A stretch of 64,000 bases of DNA from Theropithecus gelada (Eukaryota; Chordata; Mammalia; Primates; Cercopithecidae): contig NC_037668.1 of NCBI RefSeq assembly GCF_003255815.1, positions 90,499,972 to 90,563,971 of the forward strand, read 5' to 3'. Of this stretch, positions 1-10,961 are shown in pieces; position 1 is the first letter of the stretch, and each line of letters starts with the position of its first letter. A model generated the notes under the pieces. It saw only the letters and a program-made list of their open reading frames with translations. It was not told the origin of the DNA and ran no database searches. A program made the position numbers and the translations under genes.

Positions 1-39
1 CAGCCACTGGATTAAAGTTTTTCAAATATGAGCCCTTTG

Positions 40-165
40 AAGTAGATCGTTACTATCCCCATTTTAGAGGGAAGGAAATTGACTCAGAAAAGCTAAGTGA
101 CTGGTCCCAGGTCGCACAGATGGTAAACTCTTCCACAGAGACTCAAACCCAGAGCCTGTTCTTTT
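40..165 (-). repeat. MIR SINE fragment
   Basis: The stretch has the MIR core in reverse complement: a 'ccccattttagag' block, then 'aagctaagtgactggtcccaggtc' in pieces, then 'cacagatgg' and 'caaacccag'. This matches the inverted form of the MIR text about tracking a clear drop in counts and a loss of the polyA tail. MIRs are ancient tRNA-derived SINEs, and this copy is diverged and incomplete. Confidence 0.65.
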
Positions 166-199
166 AGGGCAGTTGTTTCCGTATTATTTCCCCCTTTTG

Positions 200-400
200 G
201 GTTTCTCTGTCTGTCTCTCTCTCATACATATATATATATATTTATTTATTTTATTAATTTATTATGTATATTTATAAAATATGTATAACTTAAAATATAT
301 ATTAAAATAAATGAAATGAAATATATAACTAAAATAAATAAATAAATATATGTATATAAATACATATAATGTATATTTATAGATATATAAAAAAATCCAG
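200..400. repeat. AT-rich low-complexity tract with short microsatellites
   Basis: A short (TC)n run leads into (TA)n, TTTA/TTAT and AAATA repeats for about 200 bases, almost entirely A and T. It looks like decayed simple sequence; no Alu or L1 body adjoins it. The rest of 400-880 shows no feature I recognise. Confidence 0.75.
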
Positions 401-879
401 GTGAGCTCTAACGTTCACCCCCTTTTTGATGTTCTGTTAAATAATCTCTGTGTTGACCACTGAAACTGACCTTGTCCATAATAGCCTATAAAATAGAGAC
501 TAGCAGAGGTCTGTTTTCATCTGTTCTGTTGTAATCCCATAATGTCCAGAATATTTGGCACCTAATGCATATCTGTTGATTACTGAAATTTGGTTTCTTG
601 TAGTACCTTTCCTCAAGTATTTCAAGAACTTAATATGTGTATTTATTTATTGTTGTTATTCTCAGTATGTCCTGGTGGAATATGTTGGATACCTGTTTTC
701 CTCTCTTTTACCGTTGGAAAATCTGTAGCTTGGAGCCATTAGGTCACTTGCCAGAGTCACACACTGAGTCAGAGGTGAAAGCCTCAATTAGTCAGATCCA
801 TAACTTCCTGTCTAGTACTGTAGCTTCTGTGGAAGACTGTGTATGTATATAACAATGCTCATTCCAGTAACACATTGCA

Positions 880-1032
880 CTTATTTATTTATTTCTTTGA
901 GACAGAATCCCTGTGTGTTGCTCAAGCATGGAATGCAAAGGGTACTGCAGCCTAAAACTCCTAGGCTCAAGCAATCCTCTTGCCTCAGTCTTTGGAGGAG
1001 TAGCTAGTACCACAGGCTCTTGCCAGGGTGCC
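880..1032 (-). mobile_element. Old Alu-monomer fragment, minus strand
   Basis: A TTTA-rich tail is followed by 'gagacagaatc', 'ctgcagcctaaaactcct', 'ggctcaagcaatcctctt' and 'gcctcag', the inverted order of an Alu left monomer. Many differences from Alu and the short length suggest a free-left-Alu-monomer or a truncated AluJ. Confidence 0.7.
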
Positions 1033-1279
1033 CTCCAGTAACACACTGTTTTCAGATGTGTGTTTACTAAGGGAAAAGATAGTCTGTTCAAAGAGGACAG
1101 ATATTTGGCTTCTACCTAAGTATAGAGCCCACCTAGGTGTTCTAAAAAACACAAAGGTGAACTAGACACAGACCTGCTCTCAGAATGTTTGAGTCCATTG
1201 GGAAAGATGAACCAGGAACTCACAGACTGTAAGTCAAGGCTATCACTGTACCTGGCTTTTAAGATCCTCTGTGATAGGA

Positions 1280-1475
1280 ACCCAGACTTATTTTGCCACT
1301 TTCTTAACTCTGTAACCTTAGGCAAGTTACTTAACCTCGTCTCTAAAAGGAGGAAAATAATTATATCTACTTGAAAGGGTGTTATGAAGATTTATTGAAT
1401 TGATTAATATAAAGTTCTTAGAACAGGGCCTGGCTCATGGTAAGTACTATATGTGTCAGCTGTTGTTATTATTAT
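1280..1475 (+). repeat. MIR SINE
   Basis: The text 'ggcaagttacttaacctc', then 'gttatgaagattt', then 'aaagttcttagaacagggcc' and 'ggtaagtactat' follows the MIR consensus order on the plus strand. It is diverged but nearly complete at its 3' half. Confidence 0.8.
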
Positions 1476-2400
1476 CACTGTTACTGTCATTATTCATCCT
1501 ATACTTAAGCTTGTCCTGGGTGTTTGATAGTCCCTGAATTGGTTGTCTGCTCTCATACTCCCAGCCAGATGTTGCATGCCTTTATCTCTGCTCTCCAAAC
1601 ATCTTTTCACTACTCTCTTAGAGAACTGGCCACATTTTGCTTTGAATAGTTCTTTGTATACATGACTCACTCGTTGCCAAAGTGTCTGAAAGGACTTTGC
1701 ATGTACTGTGCAGCTTACTGGAAACATTTAGAGTGGGAAGAGGACAAGCAGGACCACGCTGTAAGCAGGGTAATGCAGAGTCTGGGGACCACTCTAAGCA
1801 GGAAGGGTGACCCCCACCTCTGGGGAAGAGCTGGTGGTCACAGACCAAGTCATGTGGGCTGGTATCCCTGCCCCACAGGGTTTCAATGTCAGGAAAAGAT
1901 ATGGAATGCAGCAATGGGAGTGAAAGTGGAATTGCTTCAGCTGCCTAGCATCCATGCTGCCTATACCACCCCCTACACACACACACACGTCAATCCACTA
2001 TACTTTTGGGGAGCTCACTCTACCACCCTCAGTTTCAAGAGTCTTTTGACCTAGGCCTGACCAAGCAAAGCAGCACCCTCCTCTGGCTTCTGTGACTGAT
2101 TTAGGGATAGGCACATAAATCAAACCAAGACAATCGGGCCCAACCAGAATTAGAAATTGCGTTTGGTATACCAGGGCACTCCATCTAAAGAAGGCCTACC
2201 TGAGAATGAAGCCAAACACAGCAGAGAGGAGAGCAAAAATATTGAAAAAGACAAGCTCCTTAGAATATAACATGACTTGAGCCTTGGAGTTTGTAGTTAC
2301 ATGAGCTAAAAATGTGCTGGAATTTTTTTTGAGGGGGAGTGGCTGGTTTTTCATTAGGTTTGCTTTCATTAGCAATTCAGTCTTACCTGATACAGGACTT
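1476..2400. other. Unannotated stretch, no gene seen
   Basis: This holds old single-copy-looking sequence with one short (AC)n run near 1975-1990. The longest open frame (1662-2054, plus) has no recognisable protein motif, and an overlapping frame of similar length runs antisense, so I treat it as chance. Part of 2050-2300 resembles an ancient interspersed repeat that I cannot name. Confidence 0.5.
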
Positions 2401-2560
2401 CATTCAGTCAACTAAGATTCATTAAGTACCTGCTATACTAGACCCTGGAAATATAATAGTAAATAGCACCATATTTCTGTCCTCAAAGAGTTTAGGGTCT
2501 GGTAGAGGAGAAAAGTAAGTAAATAGTTGCATGCTGAGACGGGAAACATTAAGAAAGCTA
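2400..2560 (+). repeat. Ancient mammalian-wide repeat remnant
   Basis: The text 'cattaagtacctgctatac', then 'ccctggaaatataatagt' and 'gtcctcaaagagtttaggg' follows a very common ancient repeat that reads 'ttgagcacctactatgtgcc ... gggatac'. Related remnants lie near 28000, 29385, 33625, 52790 and 62830. The family (L2-like) is uncertain. Confidence 0.5.
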
Positions 2561-3633
2561 TCGGAGTGCATATAAATTCTTGATAGCACCAGTTCTCAGA
2601 TATAAGGTGTTAAAAATTGGATGGAGTTTAACCCTGTCCTTAGCCATGTTAATAACCTAGCAGAAAGGCTGGCTGTAACCCAGAGAGCATGAGTGACCTA
2701 ATTCAGAATTCAGGGCCCAAGCTCCCCACTGATGGAAAGATACAAAGAAACTACTTGCCAGAACCAGGACCAATTTGGCAGCCTATACTCAAAACAGTGA
2801 GTTTTAGGTAACAAAGCCTCAGAACAGTTTTCATTAGACATACCAGGGCACTAAGTCCCTCAAGCAGAAAACTTAGGGATATGACAGAAAAAAAAGAAAA
2901 GGGAAAAGAAGGTGGGAAAATTATGACTTTTGCATTCTAACCTTTATCGAACTTAGGTCTACTCGCTTTAATATAGCACCAAGGAGGATTGTGGAGAGGC
3001 CTGGTGAAGGGTCTAAGGCTACAGCACAAAGGAGTAAGAGTTTTCGGGTCATGACGGATAAAGTTTTGGCTTTGCAGGCAGAATGTGTTCTCTTTTGGGA
3101 TTTGGGGGAGCATAGGGAATGGTTCTTTTCTTCAGGCACGGGCTTTTATGAAATACCACTGGTTTCATACAATAAGATCGACATGGAGCTTCTTCCTTTG
3201 GAAGCCTCTAGCAAGGCCAAATGAATGTGGCCCAGAGAAAGGGAGAACTGGGGCATGATATATGGGTTTACCTCAATACCAAACTAAAGCCTAGGAGTTG
3301 GACACTAAATCTGAGCTACAGATGCTTTTGCTTGACTTTGTCCTCTGTGCTTCACTTCCTCTCAATATCTAGCAAGTGTAATTTTTGCAGGGGGAAATTA
3401 AGGGGTCCTAAACCTGGCCATACTTCACAACTAATAGCACCCACGTTTACTTTGTTGTAATACTCACTACACTATTCAAGTATTGCCTATTAATCTTTGC
3501 ACCCCATTGAACTTGATCTCTTGTTCACCGCTATATTTCCAGTATCTAATACGCTGCCTGGTCCATTATAATAACTTAGTAAATGTTTTTGAGTGAATAA
3601 ATGCCATGAACTAAAGTATTTTTAGATCCTACC
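2561..3633. other. Unannotated stretch, no gene seen
   Basis: About 1 kb without young repeats. Short open frames occur on both strands with no conserved motif. I see no splice-site or polyadenylation pattern that would support an exon. Confidence 0.4.
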
Positions 3634-4011
3634 TGTATTAATCTGTTTTCATACTGCTATAAAGAACTGCCCAAGACTGGGTAATTTATAAAGGAAAGGG
3701 GTTTAATTGACTCACAGTTCAGCATGACTGGGGAGGCCACAGGAAACTTACAACCATGGTGGAAGGTGAAGGGGGAGCAAGGCAGCTTCTTCACAAAGTA
3801 GCAGGAAGGAAAAGTGCCAAGCAAAGGGGGAAGAGTCCTTATAAAACCATCAGATCTCCTGAGAACTCACTCACTATTATAAGAACAGCATGGGGGAAAC
3901 TGCCGCCATGATTCAGTTACCTCCACCTGGTCTCTCCTTTGACACATGGGGATTATGGGGACTACAATTCAAGATGAGATTTGGATGGGGACACAAAGCC
4001 TAACCATATCA
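3634..4011 (-). mobile_element. MST-type MaLR LTR, minus strand
   Basis: The sequence runs from 'tgtattaatctgttttcat' to 'aagcctaaccatatca', the reverse complement of an MST LTR that would read TGATATGG...TAATACA. Internal landmarks are 'ctgggtaatttataaagg', 'ccatggtggaaggtgaa' and 'aaaaccatcagatctcctg'. The flanks 'ctacc' and 'ctgcc' form a 5-base target duplication with one difference. MaLRs are non-autonomous ERVL-related elements; this is a solo LTR with no internal region. Confidence 0.9.
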
Positions 4012-4689
4012 CTGCCTTAATTTATATTTCCCCAAAAATAGAGCTTGAGGCTTGGATGCAGGTAGTTTCTTAGGAAGTGATGCTAAGAAGCTGGAAGGAG
4101 GAGGTGGAGAGAGTAGAACAGAGGAGGGAGAGCTAGTAAATAGTGTTGCTGGGGTGTTACCACTGTAGGCACCTGAGGCTCAATCCCGCCTGCGACCTGT
4201 GTAAGGTGTAGAATGCATCTCAGAATTGTGTCTCTGAGGCTGAGTATTTACATGATGCCTTCTAGATCCCTTAAAGGTTTACTCTTGGGATATTAACTGC
4301 CCGCACACTTAATGCTACAAAAAGCTAAGAGACATGCTGTGTGTTTCTGCTGGCCAGCTATCAGTGCCCCTGAGAATTATCACCACAGCTGCACCTAAAA
4401 TCAGAAAGGAGCCATGGATGAAGTACAGGGTACCAATAGTGTCTATTACAGATCCCATGAAAGTGATGCAGAGACTACAATAGCAATCTTGCCAGAATAG
4501 AACGTATTTGTACCTCATGGTTCTGCTGCTTTACAGAATTGGGAAAGACCAAAAGGCCAGACCACCTGAGTCAAAATGACCCACAATGCACACTCAGTGT
4601 CTACTTTAAAATTAGGTCCATAAAGTTTTTCCTCAATGTACTATTATATCAGTAGAAAAAACCGTTTTTTCCATACTTTCACAACATGC
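4012..4689. other. Unannotated stretch, no gene seen
   Basis: Diverged sequence without a recognised repeat. A 67-residue antisense frame at 4315-4518 has hydrophobic runs but no homology I can name. Confidence 0.4.
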
Positions 4690-5277
4690 TTCTGACACCA
4701 GATATGTGGGATTTTTTTCCCCATACATCAAGCAAGCAATCAGTTCTGCAGCAGACACCAGTCGAGTCTCCTCCAATTCAGTTCTGAAGTTCTGGAATCT
4801 ACCTGGAGTTCAGTTCTGACACTGTCTAGCTGGAGTTAGCATCAGATCCCACAGGTTGAGGGCTTGGTCCCACAAGACTACCCCCCACTTCCAGTGCCAA
4901 TTGCAAGCCACAGGTTGTTCTACCAGTGCTTTGACTGACTGTAAATTGGGGTTCCCACAACCCTTTTCCTTGGGTTTGATTAATATACTAGAGCAGAACA
5001 CAGGGAAATGCTAATATATACCAGTTTATTATAAAAAATATTACAAAGGATAAGTAGAAAAGATGCATAGGGCGAGGCATGTGGGAAGGAGCACAGAGCT
5101 TCCATGCATTCTCTAGGTGCACCACCCTCCAGAAACCTCTACGTGTTCAGCCCTCTGGGTTTTGATGGAGGCCTCATGACAGAGGCATGATCAACTAAAT
5201 CACTGGCCACTGATGATCAACTTAATCTTCAGCCCCTCTCCCCTTCCTGGAGATTAGGTGGTAGGGCTAAAAAGTCA
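4690..5277 (-). mobile_element. Ancient LTR-like sequence, minus strand (family not named)
   Basis: The blocks 'gtaaattggggttcccaca', 'ccttgggtttgattaatat', 'accagtttattataaa', 'agatgcatagggcgagg' and 'ctacgtgttcag' occur in the order of an ancient endogenous-retrovirus-type LTR that I recognise but cannot assign to a family. 'tttattataaa' would carry the inverted polyadenylation signal. The boundaries are approximate. Confidence 0.5.
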
Positions 5278-5959
5278 TGTATTAATCTGTTTTCACACTG
5301 CTGATAAAGACATACTCAAGGCCGGGCGCGGTGGCTCAAGCCTGTAATCCCAGCACTTTGGGAGGCCGAGATGGGCGGATCACAAGGTCAGGAGATCGAG
5401 ACCCTCCTGGCGAACCCGGTGAAACCCCGTCTCTACTAAAAAATACAAAAAACTAGCCAGGCGAGGTGGCGGGCGCCTGTAGTCCCAGCTACTCGGGAGG
5501 CTGAGGCAGGAGAATGGCGTGAACCCGGGAGGCGGAGCTTGCAGTGAGCTGAGATCCGGCCACTGCACTCCAGCCTGGGTGACAGAGCGAGACCCCGTCT
5601 CAAACAAAAAACAAAACAAAACAAAGACATACTCAAGACTGGGCAATTTACAAAAGTAAGAGGTTTAATGGACTTAACAGTTCCACCTGGCTGGAAAGGT
5701 CTTACAATCATGGCAGAAGGCAAGGAGGAGCAAGTCACATCTTACATGGATGGCAGCAGGCAAAGAGAGCCTGTGCAAAGAAACTCCCGTTTTTAAAACC
5801 ATCAGATCTTTTGAGACCTATTCACAATCACAACAACAGCACGGGAAAGACCCACCCCCGTGATTCAGTCATCTCCCACCAGGTTCCTCCCACAACACGT
5901 GGGAATTAAGGGAGCTACAAGATGAGAATTAGGTGGGGACACAGAGCCAAACCATACCA
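5278..5959 (-). mobile_element. MST-type MaLR LTR, minus strand, split by AluY
   Basis: It begins 'tgtattaatctgttttcac' and ends 'gagccaaaccatacca', matching an inverted MST LTR. The AluY at 5321-5622 interrupts it after about 40 bases, and the LTR resumes exactly where it stopped. Flanking duplication of the LTR itself is not clean. Confidence 0.9.
5321..5622 (+). mobile_element. Young AluY, Old World monkey type
   Basis: A full-length Alu starts 'gccgggcgcggtggctcaag' and ends in a CAAAA-rich tail. It has 'aaactagccaggcgaggtgg' and 'gagatccggccactgcac', shared with the copies at 21951, 26045, 58080 and 59763. It is flanked by a perfect 15-base duplication (aaagacatactcaag at 5306-5320 and 5623-5637), which indicates a fairly recent L1-driven insertion into the MST LTR. 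Confidence 0.97.
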
Positions 5960-6225
5960 GTCCCAAAACTCTAATCGTCTTTTACCAGCCCCCATCCTGA
6001 AGCTACACAGGAGCTGCCAGCCACCAGTCATTTCGTTAGCATACCAAAAAATTTATTCCTTTGGCAATCCCAAGGATTTTATGAGTTTTATGCCAGGAAA
6101 TAGGATGAAGACGAAGTATAGATTTCACAGTATCACAACTATATTTCAAGGTAGTCATATTTGATGAAGTAAAATTCTTTTAAAAGAATTTCAGCTGAGA
6201 AATGCAGACTCAGATGAAATAATGA

Positions 6226-6435
6226 AGCTAAACCTGTATAGTCCAATACCATAGCCACAAGCCATATGTAGCCACTTAAATTTATTAAATAAAACAAAAA
6301 TTTGAATTTTCAGTTTTATTAGGCATATTTTAAGTATTCAGGAAGCCACAGCTGGCTAAGGGCTGCCATACTGGACGGTATACAGACAGAACATTTCCAT
6401 TATCATAGGAAGGTCTGTTGGACAGCACTGATCCA
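6226..6435 (+). mobile_element. hAT-type nonautonomous DNA transposon (MER1 group)
   Basis: The text 'gtatagtccaataccatagc', 'gccatatgtagccacttaaa', 'gctgccatactggacg' and a terminal 'ctgttggacagcactg' matches a common hAT-Charlie MER repeat with CAG/CTG ends. The copy at 20955-21270 is a relative. The element is old, with no transposase. Confidence 0.65.
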
Positions 6436-6535
6436 AAGATCATTGCTGCTAAACCATTAGATAAGAGCCTAGTGGGGAACTTTAAATGGCTGGATCAGGC
6501 TGATAAGACCAGAACCCACTGACCAATCTTAACAT

Positions 6536-6556
6536 CAAACACACACACACACACAG
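6536..6556. repeat. (AC)n microsatellite
   Basis: About ten CA units are uninterrupted. The surrounding 6436-6840 is AT-rich diverged sequence, probably an ancient repeat, with no gene seen. Confidence 0.85.
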
Positions 6557-7147
6557 AGTCAACCAGTCAAACACACCAGGGGCACTATGTGCTTCATCAC
6601 ATGATGTAAGAAGGGAGTGTAAGACGATACATCTGTAGAAGATGTGTAGGATGTATACAGCATGGCCTATGAAACATTCCTGGATATTTAAAGCTAATGC
6701 TGGTTCTGTTTATAGAAAATACAGAAGATGGAGGAACATGTCACATAATACTCTTGGGTTAAAATTAGCAAAATTCAAAATACAGGAAATTTTACAGGAC
6801 ATAATGACCTAGTTCCTTTAACAAATAAATTTCAAGGAATAAAAAAGATTAAAAGTAGAGTAAGTATATAAGCAACAAGAGGTAAATTGGACATGATCAA
6901 AATGTAAAGTTTTTGTGCTTCAAAGGATACCATCAAGAAATTGAAAAGACCACCCACAAAATGGGAGAAAATTTTTGCAAATCGTTTTATCTAGAAACTT
7001 ACATATAGAATATATATATAAAGAACTCTTATAAGTCAATAATAAAAAGACAACCCAATTTTAAACTTGGCAAACAATTGGAATAGACGTTTCTCCGAAG
7101 AAAATATGCATATGCAGATGGCCAACACACATATAAAAAGATGATCA

Positions 7148-7457
7148 GCCAGGTGTGGTGGCTCACGCCTGTAATCCCAGCACTTTGGGAGGCTAAGGCG
7201 GGCAGATCACGAGGTCAGGAGATCAAGACCATCCTGGCTAACACGGTGAAACCCTGTCTCTACTAAAAATACAAGAAATTAGCCGGGTGTGGTGGTGGGC
7301 GCCTGTAGTCCCAGCTACTCGGGAGGCTGAGGCAGGAGAATGGTGTGAACCCAGGAGGTGGAGCTTGCAGTGAGCCGAGATCGCGCCACTGCAGTGCAGC
7401 CTGGGCGACAGAGGGAGACTCCATGAGACTTCATCTCAAAAAAAAAAAAAAAAAAAA
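7148..7457 (+). mobile_element. AluY-like element inside L1
   Basis: Full-length Alu with 'gaccatcctggctaacacgg' typical of AluY and a pure A tail. It is flanked by 'aagatgatca' on both sides. It lies within the older L1 fragment. Confidence 0.93.
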
Positions 7458-7872
7458 GATGATCAACATCAGTATACATCGGGGAAATGCAAATTAAAAC
7501 CATAGTGAGATGCCACTTCACAGCCACTAGACTGACTAGCATCAAAAGGACGGAGAGTAATAAGAGTTGATGAGGATGTGGAGAAATTGGAGTTCTCATA
7601 TACAACTGGCAGGAAGGTAATATTGAAGTCACTTTGGAAAACATTCTAACAGCTCCTTAAAAGGTTAAACATAAGTTACTATATGACCCAGAAACTCCAC
7701 TCCTAGAAATATACCCAAGAGAAATGAAGATAGATAGATTGATAGCTAGATACAAAAACTTGTACACCAATATTCATAAAAGCATAATTCATAATAGCCA
7801 AAAAGTAGAAACAACCCTAATGTCCATCAACTGATGAAAGGATAAATAAAATATGTATCCATTCAATGGGAT

Positions 7873-8208
7873 TGATGTGATTTGGCTATGTCCCCACCCA
7901 AAATCTCATCTTGAACTTTAATCCCCACATGTCCAGGTGGAGGTAATCAGATCATGGTGGTTTCTCCCATGCTGTTCTGGGGATAGTCAGTCTCACAAGA
8001 CCTGATGGTTTTATAACCATCTGGCATTTCCCCTGCTTGCACTCATTCTCTCTCCTGCTGCCCTGTGAAGAGGTGCCTTCCGCCAGGATTGTAAGTTTCC
8101 TGAGGTCTCCCCAGCTATGTGAAACTGTGAGTAAATTAAGCTTCTTTCCTTTATAAATTACCCAGTATCTGGTATTTCTTCATAGCAGCGTGAGAATGAA
8201 CTAATACA
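7873..8208 (+). mobile_element. MST-type MaLR solo LTR inside L1
   Basis: It runs from 'tgatgtgatttggctatgtc' to 'gaatgaactaataca' with the usual MST landmarks in order ('cccacccaaaatctcatc', 'gttttataaccatctggc', 'ttcctttataaattaccc'). It is flanked by a perfect 5-base duplication 'gggat' (7868-7872 and 8209-8213). The 5-base duplication is the size expected for ERVL/MaLR integration. It is a solo LTR left by recombination. Confidence 0.95.
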
Positions 8209-8598
8209 GGGATATTATTCCAGAAATAAAATACTGATACGTGCTGCAATATGGATGGACCTTGAAAACATTATGCTGATTGAAGTAATCCAGTCACAAA
8301 AGAGAACACATTGTACAATTTCATTTACATGAAATGTCCACTATAGACAAATCCATACAAACAGAAACTAGATTTGTTCCCAGTAGCTGGGAGGAAGGGG
8401 GAATGGGATATGACTGCTAATGGGTATAGAGTTTCTTTTCTGGAGTGATAAAAATGTTCTAAAATTAATTGTGATGGTTGTACAACTCTGAATACACTAA
8501 AAATTACAAATTGTACATTAAATGGGTAAGTTATATGGCATGTGAATTATATCTCAATAAAGCTGTTATTAAAAATAAAATAGACTTAAGAGATACAC

Positions 8599-9473
8599 TG
8601 TTTAATTTGGGTTCTCTAGAGAAACAAAAGCCACAGGATATATGTTTGTGTGTGTGTGTGTATATATATACACAGAGAGAGAGACAGAGACAGAGTTATT
8701 ATAAGAAATTGGTTTGTCTGGGTGCGGTGGCTCACACCCGTAATCCCAGCACTTTGGGAGTCTGAGGTGGGTGGATCACCTGAGGTCAGGAGTTCGAGAC
8801 CAGCCTGGCCAACATGATAAAACCCTGTCTTTATTAAAAAATACAAAAATTAGCCAGGCATGTTGGTGGGCACCTGTAGTCCCAGCTACTTGGGAGGCTG
8901 AGGCAGGAGAATCGCTTGAACCCTGGAGGCAGAGATTGTAATGAGCTGAGATCGTGCCACTGCACTCCAGCCTAGGCGACAGGAGCGAGACTCCGTCTGA
9001 AAAAAAAGAAAAGAAAAGAAATTGGCTTATGGCATTATGGAGGCTGACAGCCCCAAGATCTGCAGTGTGCAAGCTGGAGACCCAGAAGAACTGATTATGC
9101 AGTTCTAGCACAACCCTGAAGGCCTGAGAACCAGGAGAGCCAATTACATAGTTTCAGTCTGAAGGCCAGAAGGCATGAGACCCAGGAAGAGCTGATGTTT
9201 CGGTCTGAGTCCAAAGGCAAGAAGAAACTGATATCCCAGCTCAAAGGCAGTCAGAAATTCTCTCTTACTCAGGGAAAGGTCTGCCTTTTTGTTCTATTCA
9301 GGCCTCCAGCTGATTGGATGAGGCCCACCTACATTAAAGAGAGCAATTTGCTTTACTCATTCAGTTTAAACATTAAAGTCATCCAAAAACAACTTCACAA
9401 AACTAAAATGTTTGACCAAATAGCTGGGCACCCTGTGTCCCAGTTAGTTGACATACAAAATTAACCATCACAC
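8599..9473 (-). mobile_element. MLT2-type ERVL LTR, minus strand, split by Alu
   Basis: 'gggttctctagagaaacaaa', then 'gaaattggcttatgg', 'gattggatgaggcccacct' and a final 'aaaattaaccatcaca' give the inverted order of an MLT2-like LTR. A (TG)n(TA)n(GA)n microsatellite lies at about 8645-8695, the usual unstable position in this family. Alu 8716-9016 interrupts it. No internal retroviral region adjoins. Confidence 0.82.
8716..9016 (+). mobile_element. AluS inside the MLT2 LTR
   Basis: The element has 'gagaccagcctggccaacat' (AluS type) and a full-length body. It is flanked by 'aagaaattgg' on both sides. Confidence 0.93.
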
Positions 9474-9559
9474 ATACCAATCCAAATACAATGTGTAGAG
9501 CGTTTGGAGTCCAAAGAAAACAAACCAACTGTAAAATAAAAGACATTTGTGAGAGAGCA

Positions 9560-10060
9560 CATTCTGATCACTGACTGGTATTTGATGGTATTAAGAAGTA
9601 TTGTTTTCTAGATATCTTCTATTTGCTCCTTCAGGTCCACTCTCCACCCTGTTCTATGCTCCAAAAGGCTGGTTTTTATGCACTGCTCAGCAGGGTTCCC
9701 ATGCCCTCTAGCTGTTAGTTGGATTTGGCCAGTAAGAAGTCCTGCCAAGAGAACTGAGGGAGGGAGGAGAATAATGTCAGGGTGTTATTTCCCTGCCCCA
9801 CCTTCTTCAGGGTCACCTCTTGCATGCTGTGTCTCTTGACCAAATGTCATTGATTCTCTGAGTAGCCAACTTTATCTACTCTTCTTCCAGGTTCTGGCAA
9901 CCATTCCCTTACCTGGGTCTGATGGTAGTACCAATTTTACAGACACTTACCCTAGGTTACGCACTATACCTTGTGGTTCCTGATACAACCTCTGAAATGA
10001 ACCCTCTTAAATTATACATCTTTGCATGTGTCATCTGTTTCCTGTTGGTACTTTGATTTA
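9560..10060 (+). mobile_element. Ancient LTR-like repeat containing the IR1 left arm
   Basis: The order 'tttgctccttcagg', 'aaaggctggtttttatg', 'ggatttggccagtaagaag', 'gtcagggtgttatttcc' and 'gtgtcatctgtttcctg' fits a common mammalian interspersed repeat with a terminal 'catctgtttcctg' block. I cannot name the family with certainty. Confidence 0.55.
9564..9816 (+). repeat. IR1 left arm: 253-base inverted duplication
   Basis: The whole arm pairs without gaps with the reverse complement of 10709-10961. By hand I count 15 mismatches in 253 (about 94% identity), 14 of them transitions. The arm is part of a longer ancient repeat that continues to about 10060 ('gtgtcatctgtttcctg' near its end). That continuity suggests this is the original copy and the right arm is derived. 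Confidence 0.95.
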
Positions 10061-10708
10061 CTTCTGATAAGGATGCTGAGATTATTAAAAAAAAAAAAGA
10101 AGAGTTCTTTATTCTTTGAAGATATATACTGAAGTGTTTTGGGATAAAATGATATAAGAGATGACATTTGCTTTAAAAATAACCCAACATGGGTTTCTGT
10201 TGATGAGTGTTGAAGCCGGGTAATGAGAATATGGGGTTTCATTACATCTTTTTTTATAAGTTGAAAAAAGACCCCCAAATGAGTATTATGTCAGAAAGGA
10301 GAAGACAACTTACTGATTAGAGAAGAAAGGGTTGAAAGCTTAGCTCAGAGAATGAATCAATCATGAAGCCAGTCTAGAAGGTCTAAGCAGCTAGAGGTTA
10401 AGGTAATCACACAAGTAGAGAAAATGTCTGGCCAAAAGCCACCTTGGAACCAATGTCTACAGTGCCCTATTGTGCACCATTCTCATTTTGTTTCACTGAG
10501 CTAAGAACTGAGACCCCTGCTGGACATTAATGATTATGGGTCTGGGCAGAGATGAGCCCAGTGGTCTTTAGGAACAGTAGGGCAGATCTGGGACAAGCAG
10601 GTCTGACGCAGAGAAAGGACAGAAACATCAAAGTTCAAAAGAGTTGCAGTCATGGAAAGGTTCTGTCAGGCGGGAGACTGTACATGTTTGTAGGTTATGG
10701 GCTAATTT
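9817..10708. other. IR1 spacer
   Basis: An 892-base spacer lies between the inverted arms. The first quarter is the rest of the ancient repeat; the remainder (10060-10708) shows no repeat or gene that I recognise. Confidence 0.6.
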
Positions 10709-10961
10709 GTGACCTTGAAGGAGGTGGGACAGGGAAATAATACCCTGACATTATTCTCCTCCCTCCCTCAGTTCTCTTGGTGGGACTTCTTATTGGCCAA
10801 ATCCAACTAACAGCTAGAGGACATGGGAGCCCTGCTGAGTAGTGCATAAAAACCAGCCTTCTGGAGCTTAGAACAGGGTGGAGAGTGGATCTGAAGGAGC
10901 AAATGGAAGATATCTAGAAAACAATACTTCTTAATACCATCAAATACCAGTCAGTAATCAG
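10709..10961 (-). repeat. IR1 right arm: inverted copy
   Basis: This is the reverse complement of 9564-9816, of exactly equal length, with no insertions or deletions. Its outer flanks do not resemble the continuation of the ancient repeat, which suggests a templated inverted insertion. Confidence 0.95.

Larger units (their letters stand above)
6840..8578 (+). mobile_element. Old L1 (L1M) 3' end, interrupted by Alu and an MST LTR
   Basis: The plus strand reads the end of L1 ORF2 and the 3' UTR: 'gtttttgtgcttcaaagga', 'gggagaaaatttttgcaaa', 'ttctccgaagaaaatatg', 'gccaacacacatataaaaag', 'cataatagccaaaaagtag', 'gatggaccttgaaaaca', ending 'aataaagctgtt'. Two later insertions split it: Alu 7148-7457 and an MST LTR 7873-8208. 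The reading frame is destroyed by stops. The ORF2 amino-terminal part is absent (5' truncation). Confidence 0.88.

Noticed and set aside
1662..2054. 130-residue plus-strand open frame in a repeat-poor stretch
   Set aside because: No motif, overlapping antisense frames, and an end in low-complexity (CA)n; chance is the simplest reading.
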